Part shown: positions 57,928-64,000 of the stretch, in pieces
Layout of the letters: the number at the start of each line of letters is the position of its first letter
Numbering within the stretch: the stretch's first letter is position 1
DNA from: CAVVVS01 sp963751355
Lineage (GTDB): Bacteria > Bacteroidota > Ignavibacteria > Ignavibacteriales > Ignavibacteriaceae
Assembly (NCBI GenBank): GCA_963751355.1
Contig: CAVVVS010000102.1
Location: 3,214-67,213, forward strand
Length of the DNA: 64,000 bases
Direction of reading: 5' to 3'
Translations under genes and position numbers: made by a program
The notes under the pieces: model-generated
Told to the model about the DNA's origin: nothing
Database searches by the model: none
The model's input: the letters and a program-made list of their open reading frames with translations, nothing else

Positions 57928-58445
57928 ATCTGCTCGATATTATAATTATGACCGTCATTTTTATCGGGTTTATTCTCGGATTTAAAGACGGTTTAATAAG
58001 AAAACTTATCGGATTGTTAGGGTTTGCATTAGCTATTACATTAGCAGTAATTTATGCGGGTAATTTGGGTAAAGTCGTTGAAAATATATTGGACATTGAA
58101 TTTTATCTTTCAAAAATTATTGCCGGTATAACAATATTTATTTTGGTTCTGGTTTTAACTTCGATAATTAAGAGAGTTGTCCATCCGTTTGATAAAATAA
58201 ATAATCTAATGAATCAATTAGTGGGGGGATTTGTCGGCGTAATCCAGATATTATTTTTTTTGAGCGCAATATTTTATTTAATAAATATTTTTAACGAGCC
58301 TTCGGAAAATTCAAAAAAATCCTCTATCTTTTATCAAAAAGTATATGATATAATCCCGTCCACTATTGATTATATAAGCGGCTATTCTCCTAAGACCAAA
58401 AAATTTATAAAAAACTATTTTAACGAAAAAGATACACTTAAATGA
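57924..58445 (+). CDS. CvpA-family membrane protein
   Basis: 173 residues with four likely membrane helices, beginning LLDIIIMTVIFIGFILGFKDG (a CvpA/colicin-V-production signature), then IGLLGFALAITLAVIY. GTG start overlapping the yqeY stop by 4 bp (GTGA). The function of CvpA proteins in most bacteria is unclear, but they often sit next to mutS2, as here: the end overlaps mutS2 by 4 bp (ATGA). Confidence 0.85.
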   Translation: MNLLDIIIMTVIFIGFILGFKDGLIRKLIGLLGFALAITLAVIYAGNLGKVVENILDIEFYLSKIIAGITIFILVLVLTSIIKRVVHPFDKINNLMNQLVGGFVGVIQILFFLSAIFYLINIFNEPSENSKKSSIFYQKVYDIIPSTIDYISGYSPKTKKFIKNYFNEKDTLK

Positions 58446-60787
58446 TCTCTAAAACCGTCCTCAATAAATTGGAATACTCCAAAATATTGCAATATATTTC
58501 AAAATATTGTGTTACGGAAAAAGGTAAAGAAAAGATTACTGCCCTCAAGCCGTTTTCCGATGAAATAAATGTAAAAGATGAAGGGGAATTAGTAAGCCAG
58601 GCAAAAAGCATCTTGATAGAAATTAATGCACCCCCGTTAGAATATATTCCGGATCTTGTAGAACCTTTGGCAACGTGCAGAATTGAAGGCGCCAGACTGG
58701 AAAGCAAGAAAATTCTTGAAATAAAAAGACTTGCAGTAATATCCAGAAATATTTTTCAATTCCTAAAAAGTAATTCCCAATCGTTTCCTTCATTGTATGA
58801 ACATTCACAAAATTTATTTGTTGACAAAGTTTTCGAACATATAATCGAAAAAGTAATAAATGAACTAGCAGAGATTAAGGATAATGCTAGTCCCAAATTA
58901 ATGGAAATAAGGCGCAACTTAAGAGATAAGAATGATGAACTTGTAAAATCGGTAAATCGCTTGATGAAAAGCCTGGAAAACAAGGAAATAATTCGTGAAG
59001 AATATTTAACTTTGAGAGACGGCAGAATTGTAATACCGGTTAAAGCAGAACATAAAAGACACATAAAAGGTTTTATTCATAGTGAATCGGCTACTGGTCA
59101 GACAGTTTACATTGAACCTGAACAAACTTTAGAATTAAACAACGATATTGTTACTTTATCTTTTGCGGAAAAAAGAGAAATTGAAAGAATTCTCCGGGAA
59201 CTTACCCGTCGAATTGGGAATGTGAGTTATGCATTACAAAATTCACTTGAAATTATTTCTTTCCTTGATTCCGTATTCGCCAGGGCAAAATACTCAATTG
59301 AGATTATGGGTTGTTTCCCTGAAATGGATAACAAAAAACCTTTCTTTATCTCTGATGCCAGGCATCCGCTTCTGTTAAAAAAAATCAGTAAAGAAAATAC
59401 AGTTCCCTTAAATTTAACAATAGCCAATAAGAAAATAATATTAATTACAGGTCCCAATGCTGGTGGAAAAACGGTAGTATTAAAAACTATCGGTCTTTTA
59501 TCTTTGATGGTTCAATCAGGGATTCATATACCTGTTCATCCGGATTCAAATTTTCATTTTTTTAATAATATACTTCTTGATATCGGTGATGAACAATCAA
59601 TTGAGGATGATCTTTCCACCTTTAGCTCACATTTATCAAATATTAAAAATATACTTGAGGAAGCTGATTCCAAATCTCTGATTTTACTCGATGAAATCGG
59701 CACTGGGACAGATCCTGCCGAGGGTTCTGCATTAGCTTCAGCTGTTTTAATAAAACTGCTCGAAAGTAATTCCACCGTATTTGCCACCACACATCACGGT
59801 AATTTAAAATTAATTGCCAATGAGGTCGACGGTTTAGAAAATGCTGCAATGGAATTCGATACAAAAAATTTAAAACCTACATATAAATTTAAACAGGGTA
59901 TTCCCGGTTCGAGCTATGCTTTTGAGGTAGCCCGAAGGATAGGATTAAATGATGATTTTTTAAAGATCGCATCAAGTTATCTTGATCCTGATAAACATAA
60001 AATTGAAAATTTTTTAGTAGATATCGAAACCAAATCGAGTGAACTAAAAGATAAATTAAACAACTCGGAAATAGAGAACGCAAGATTGAAGGGCTTATCT
60101 AATCTATACAAACAAAATATTGACAAGTTGAATAATGAAAAGAAAGAAATTTTAAAAAAAGCTAAGTCAGAGGCAGAAGAATATCTTAGCGGAATAAATA
60201 AAAAATTTGAAAACTTAGTAAAACAGTTAAAAGAATCGAATGCAAAGAGCGAAATAATCAAATCCTCACAAAAAGTAATTAAAGAACTTAAGAAAAAAAA
60301 TAAAGATCTTTTAAATGAAAATATTGATTTGGTCGAAGAAAAGCCTAATTTTACTATCGGAAATTATGTCACTATAAAAAATACCTCTACTACCGGTGAA
60401 ATAATCGATATAATGGAGGATAAGAAAAAGGCGACAATAAGGGTAGGCTCCGTTAAGATGCAGGCAAAGCTTAACGAATTAATTCCTGGAAAAAAAGGAA
60501 AGCCTGAAATTGAAAATAATGTGTATCCTGTAAATTTATCGGAACAGAAAATTCGTTTGGATATACGTGGTGAAAAGCCGGAGGTAGCTGAATTTGAAAT
60601 TATTAGATTTGTTGATAATGCATATTCTTCCGGGATGAATAGAATAGAAATATTACACGGCAAAGGTACAGGTGCATTGAAAAAAACAGTTCAAGAAATA
60701 TTAAAGAATCATGAGAAAGTGAAAAGTTTTTATTTTGCTCCGATTGAATTTGGAGGAGAAGGAATTACCATTGCAGAACTAGTATAA
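58442..60787 (+). CDS. mutS2: MutS2 endonuclease/ATPase
   Basis: 781 residues. MutS-type ATPase with Walker A GPNAGGKT (337-344), LLDEIGTGTDPAEG (Walker B), STFSSHLSNI and the later HHGNLK, then a coiled coil (about 510-640) and a C-terminal Smr nuclease domain (LDIRGEKPEVAEFE, LHGKGTGALKK). It lacks the N-terminal mismatch-recognition domain. MutS2 has been linked to suppression of recombination and to rescue of collided ribosomes, depending on species. Confidence 0.95.
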   Translation: MISKTVLNKLEYSKILQYISKYCVTEKGKEKITALKPFSDEINVKDEGELVSQAKSILIEINAPPLEYIPDLVEPLATCRIEGARLESKKILEIKRLAVISRNIFQFLKSNSQSFPSLYEHSQNLFVDKVFEHIIEKVINELAEIKDNASPKLMEIRRNLRDKNDELVKSVNRLMKSLENKEIIREEYLTLRDGRIVIPVKAEHKRHIKGFIHSESATGQTVYIEPEQTLELNNDIVTLSFAEKREIERILRELTRRIGNVSYALQNSLEIISFLDSVFARAKYSIEIMGCFPEMDNKKPFFISDARHPLLLKKISKENTVPLNLTIANKKIILITGPNAGGKTVVLKTIGLLSLMVQSGIHIPVHPDSNFHFFNNILLDIGDEQSIEDDLSTFSSHLSNIKNILEEADSKSLILLDEIGTGTDPAEGSALASAVLIKLLESNSTVFATTHHGNLKLIANEVDGLENAAMEFDTKNLKPTYKFKQGIPGSSYAFEVARRIGLNDDFLKIASSYLDPDKHKIENFLVDIETKSSELKDKLNNSEIENARLKGLSNLYKQNIDKLNNEKKEILKKAKSEAEEYLSGINKKFENLVKQLKESNAKSEIIKSSQKVIKELKKKNKDLLNENIDLVEEKPNFTIGNYVTIKNTSTTGEIIDIMEDKKKATIRVGSVKMQAKLNELIPGKKGKPEIENNVYPVNLSEQKIRLDIRGEKPEVAEFEIIRFVDNAYSSGMNRIEILHGKGTGALKKTVQEILKNHEKVKSFYFAPIEFGGEGITIAELV

Positions 60788-60795
60788 GGGAAAAA

Positions 60796-62295
60796 GTGTT
60801 TAGAAAAATTCTAGTTGCTAACAGGGGAGAAATCGCAGTAAGAGTTATTCGGGCTTGTAGGGAATTAGGTATTATATCTGCTGCTATTTACTCCGAAGCA
60901 GATAAAACATTATTACATGCCCACCTTGCTGACGAATCATATCTTATCGGTGCTGCTTCATCTTCAGAGTCCTATCTTAACCAAGATAAAATAATAGCTC
61001 TTGCAAAAAAAATAAATGCCGATGCAATTCATCCGGGTTACGGTTTCTTTGCAGAAAATGCCGTATTTATAAAATCGGTTGAAGAAGCAGGAATTACATT
61101 CATAGGACCTAGTTCTAAGTCTGTTGGCATGATGGGTAGTAAAACTGCAGCACGTAAACTAATGTCGGAGCACAAAGTCCCCATAGTTCCCGGAACAACC
61201 GAACCGGTGACTTCTATTGAAGGAGGTAAACAAATTGCCGGTTCCATCGGTTACCCTATTTTATTGAAGGCTTCTGCAGGCGGCGGCGGAAAAGGTATGA
61301 GGCTGGTTTCTTCTGATGATGAATTTAAATCGGCATTCGAAGAGACACAAAGAATCTCATTGAAAGCTTTCGGGGACGATTCGGTTTATATAGAAAAATT
61401 TATTGAAAAACCGAAACATATCGAGGTTCAGGTGATTGCCGATAAATTTGGAAATTATGTTCACTTGTTCGAACGGGAATGCTCGATTCAGAGAAGGCAT
61501 CAGAAGATAATTGAAGAGGCGCCTTCATCTTTTGTTGATCCCGATACCAGGAGTAAAATAACAGAGGCGGCAGTAAATGCAGCTAAAGCTTGCGAATATT
61601 ATAACGCCGGAACAATTGAATTTTTAATGGATCAAAATAAAGATTTTTATTTCCTTGAGATGAATACCCGTCTTCAGGTTGAACATCCTGTTACGGAAAT
61701 GATAACCGGAATTGATCTTGTAAAAGAACAAATTTCCATTGCAGGAGGCAATAAGCTTTCTTTCACACAAGATGATATTAAAATAAACGGTCATGCATTG
61801 GAAGCCAGAATTTATGCAGAAGATCCCGATGATAATTTTTTACCCTCAACCGGTGAACTCTACGAATATATAATCCCTTCTGGTCCAGGAATTAGGCTCG
61901 ATGACGGATTCGGAAGAGGTTCGGTAGTTTCAATATTTTACGATCCCCTTATTGCCAAACTTGTCTCATGGGCAGGCGATCGCAGAAGCGCTATCAATAG
62001 AATGCTTCGTGCATTATCGGAGTACCATATTGCCGGAGTTACTCATAATATATCGTTCCTCGAAAAAATATTTATTCATGGAAAATTTCAGAACGGGTCT
62101 TTTGATATTAATTTTATCGAAAACGAGTTTCTTCCGTCACAGACGGAGAAGAAAAAAGATCAGGCCGATGTTGAACTTATTGAAATTGCAGCTATGTTTA
62201 CTGCAATTTTAAAAGAAAAAACTTCGAATAACAATCACGCACAAAATAAAATTCAGTCAGGTAATAATAGATGGTCCGAATTATCATATGAGTGA
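60796..62295 (+). CDS. accC: Biotin carboxylase subunit of an acyl-CoA (acetyl-CoA) carboxylase
   Basis: 499 residues, GTG start with GGG AAA AAG upstream. ATP-grasp enzyme: FRKILVANRGEIAVRV at the N-terminus, KASAGGGGKGMR (ATP loop), ERECSIQRRHQKIIEEAPS and EMNTRLQVEHPVTE, the signature of biotin carboxylases. It carboxylates biotin on the carrier encoded next. No carboxyltransferase subunit is present in the window, so acetyl-, propionyl- or methylcrotonyl-CoA cannot be chosen. Overlaps the carrier gene by 8 bp. Confidence 0.9.
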   Translation: MFRKILVANRGEIAVRVIRACRELGIISAAIYSEADKTLLHAHLADESYLIGAASSSESYLNQDKIIALAKKINADAIHPGYGFFAENAVFIKSVEEAGITFIGPSSKSVGMMGSKTAARKLMSEHKVPIVPGTTEPVTSIEGGKQIAGSIGYPILLKASAGGGGKGMRLVSSDDEFKSAFEETQRISLKAFGDDSVYIEKFIEKPKHIEVQVIADKFGNYVHLFERECSIQRRHQKIIEEAPSSFVDPDTRSKITEAAVNAAKACEYYNAGTIEFLMDQNKDFYFLEMNTRLQVEHPVTEMITGIDLVKEQISIAGGNKLSFTQDDIKINGHALEARIYAEDPDDNFLPSTGELYEYIIPSGPGIRLDDGFGRGSVVSIFYDPLIAKLVSWAGDRRSAINRMLRALSEYHIAGVTHNISFLEKIFIHGKFQNGSFDINFIENEFLPSQTEKKKDQADVELIEIAAMFTAILKEKTSNNNHAQNKIQSGNNRWSELSYE

Positions 62296-62788
62296 ATATA
62301 TAGTAACAGTTGGAGAGGGGAAAAATGATATTAACTTATCGAAGAACTCTTCGCTCTCATTAAACGGGAAAGACTACCATTATGAACTCTCGTTGCTGAG
62401 CTGCAATACCTATTTATTAAAGATTGAGAACAAGCTTTATAAAGTTTCGGCGAAAAGAATAAACACCGAAAAATATATCATCTCACTTGACGGAAAACAA
62501 TTTGAGACAATTATCCGTACCGCACTTCAAGAAAAAGCATCCAGCCTTATTGAAAAGAGCAGTGCAAGTAAACATAAACTAGATGTAAAAGCTCCCATGC
62601 CAGGAATGATTTTAAAGATTAAGAAAGGTAAAGGCGAGCAGATTTCCCGTGGAGATTCAATCATAATTCTTGAAGCAATGAAAATGGAAAATGATCTTCG
62701 TGCACCGGTTTCGGGGACAATAACAAATTTAAATGTTAAAGAAGGCACAGCCGTTGAAAAAGGAGTTGTTCTATTTACTATTGAATAA
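62288..62788 (+). CDS. Biotin carboxyl carrier protein
   Basis: 166 residues. C-terminal biotinyl domain with the modified lysine Lys132 in ILEAMKMENDLRAP, preceded by SRGDSIII and MPGMILKIKKGKGE. The N-terminal 75 residues are poorly conserved and include a separate hydrophobic fold. Translationally coupled to the biotin carboxylase gene. Function depends on a carboxyltransferase encoded elsewhere. Confidence 0.9.
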   Translation: MSEYIVTVGEGKNDINLSKNSSLSLNGKDYHYELSLLSCNTYLLKIENKLYKVSAKRINTEKYIISLDGKQFETIIRTALQEKASSLIEKSSASKHKLDVKAPMPGMILKIKKGKGEQISRGDSIIILEAMKMENDLRAPVSGTITNLNVKEGTAVEKGVVLFTIE

Positions 62789-62850
62789 ACACTTTATTTT
62801 AAATAAAGTTCATACTAAACTAATTATCTTAATAATCATCAGGAGGTCTT

Positions 62851-64000
62851 GTGAAAGTTAAATTGTTTGTAACTGCAATTATGCTCGCTTTATCCCAAGC
62901 AGTATTTGCCGGTGGATTTCAGATCAATGAACATGGAGCCAGGGCAATGGCGATGGGAGGAGCATTCACTGCGATAGCTAACGATCCTTCGGCTATTTAC
63001 TTTAACGCAGCAGGCATTACACAGTTGAGAGGATTTCATTTGATGCTCGGAACAACAATGATTGCTCCCGACGCTACTTTTAGAGGAGTAACCCCTGCAA
63101 TCACAGAATATAAAATGAATAGTCAATCTTTTTTCCCGACTCATTTTTATGCCACTTATCAAGTTAATAAAGATTTATTCATCGGTTTAGGATTTACCAC
63201 TCCGTTCGGTTTAGGTACAAAATGGAATGATAACTGGGTTGGAAGATACTTAGCTGTAAAAACTGATCTAAAAACATTCGCAATAAATCCATCTATAGCA
63301 TATAAATTATCCGATCAACTTTCTATTAGCGGCAGCTTTGAATATAGTTTTGCAAGTGTTACAATTACACAAAAAACTCCCCAAACACCTTTTAACGGCG
63401 ATGCATTCGTTCATCTGACCGGGAAAGATAATTCCGCATTCGGATATCAGTTTGGAATTTTATATAAACCTGTTCACAAACTATCTATTGGAGCTTCTTT
63501 TCACAGTCAAATCAAATATAATTTCGCCGGTACTGTAAATACAACCGGGGCACAGCAACTAATTGACGCTAAAAAGTTACCTGAAGGTGATGCTAATGCA
63601 CCTTTAACAGTACCTATGAACTTATCGGTTGGAATTGCGTATGATTTCTTGCCTCAACTGAAAATAAGTGCTGAATTTCAATACATAGGCTGGTCAAGTT
63701 ACGATACTTTGAAAGTGAATTTTGCAGATCCGGCTTACGAAGATATTGCCAGTCCCAGAATGTATAACAATTCATTTATACTTAGACTCGGCGGAGAATA
63801 CCAGCTAGCTTCCAACATAAGCGTAGACGCCGGTATTTTATATGACAAGAATCCTGTAAAACCGGAATATTTAAATCCGTCATTGCCGGATGCTAACCGT
63901 TTAGGATTCAGTTTTGGTGTAAATTATAAACTTACTTCCAGTTTGCAAGCCGATCTGGGTTACCTGTTTATTAGAGGGCAACAAACAGCCGTTACCAATT
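62851..64000 (+). CDS. FadL/OmpP1-family outer-membrane porin, 3' end outside the window
   Basis: The frame from GTG 62851 runs open to the window edge (383 codons visible). Signal peptide MKVKLFVTAIMLALSQAVFA then the FadL/TodX signature GGFQINEHGARAMAMGGAF followed by NDPSAIYFNAAG. A strong AGGAGG lies 5 bp before the GTG. The family forms barrels that carry long-chain fatty acids or hydrocarbons across the outer membrane. It begins 62 bp after the biotin carrier gene and may share its transcript, giving a possible link to fatty-acid metabolism, but it may equally start its own. Confidence 0.9.
   Translation, partial: MKVKLFVTAIMLALSQAVFAGGFQINEHGARAMAMGGAFTAIANDPSAIYFNAAGITQLRGFHLMLGTTMIAPDATFRGVTPAITEYKMNSQSFFPTHFYATYQVNKDLFIGLGFTTPFGLGTKWNDNWVGRYLAVKTDLKTFAINPSIAYKLSDQLSISGSFEYSFASVTITQKTPQTPFNGDAFVHLTGKDNSAFGYQFGILYKPVHKLSIGASFHSQIKYNFAGTVNTTGAQQLIDAKKLPEGDANAPLTVPMNLSVGIAYDFLPQLKISAEFQYIGWSSYDTLKVNFADPAYEDIASPRMYNNSFILRLGGEYQLASNISVDAGILYDKNPVKPEYLNPSLPDANRLGFSFGVNYKLTSSLQADLGYLFIRGQQTAVTN

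Overview
The window (64 kb, AT-rich, about one third G+C by eye) looks like a chromosomal segment of a Gram-negative bacterium of the Bacteroidota/Chlorobi-Ignavibacteria branch. This rests on protein character and on several promoter-like sites resembling the TTG / TAnnTTTG type of that phylum, plus LPS genes, Lol-type exporters, a two-component 'propeller' sensor, outer-membrane barrels and 2-oxoacid:ferredoxin oxidoreductase. The species assignment is inference. No phage, insertion sequence or CRISPR array was seen.

Region by region. 1-10400: five tightly packed + strand genes for secreted or surface proteins (a very large beta-rich protein cut by the window edge, a small secreted protein, a fibronectin-III protein, a beta-propeller lipoprotein, an outer-membrane barrel with an inserted Ig-like domain). 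10508-14221: a periplasmic-propeller histidine kinase and its NarL-type response regulator. 14452-19950: 2-oxoacid:ferredoxin oxidoreductase KorAB, a DHH phosphoesterase and a leucyl aminopeptidase. 20343-24262: a methyltransferase and, convergent to it, a LolCDE-like lipoprotein exporter. 24470-25014: four tRNA genes (Pro, Arg, His, Glu), with a fifth (Arg) at 27187 on the minus strand. 25254-29320: an aminotransferase, a small secreted protein, ferredoxin, cupin, and a candidate small RNA on the minus strand. 29369-37954: a complete minus-strand arginine block, argF then argC-J-B-D-R-G-H. 38292-45171: KdsC, an LD-carboxypeptidase, IspE, a homocysteine-methyltransferase-like protein and three GT9 glycosyltransferases. 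45352-53274: DNA polymerase I, an amino-acid permease, an NhaC-type antiporter and a Kup potassium transporter. 53743-62788: secreted EEP-family phosphoesterase, SDR, ExbB/ExbD/ExbD, YqeY, CvpA, MutS2, biotin carboxylase and biotin carrier. 62851-64000: the start of a FadL/OmpP1 porin, cut by the window edge.

How the parts work together. The arginine block covers all steps from glutamate to arginine if ArgJ is bifunctional (no argA or argE is needed), and carries its own repressor ArgR. The most unusual signal in the window is in the argC leader: a 35-codon ORF on the minus strand (36730-36837) with four arginine codons among its last ten, immediately followed by two stop codons and the argC ribosome-binding region. 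It may be an arginine-sensing leader peptide, though the GC-rich end could instead be a copy of an interspersed repeat. A second candidate is a structured small RNA at 28731-28810 with a phylum-type -10 element, a C-rich hairpin loop and a clean terminator. The five-gene surface cluster followed by a sensor/regulator pair is the main candidate for an undescribed protein system, but nothing in the sequence reveals its function.
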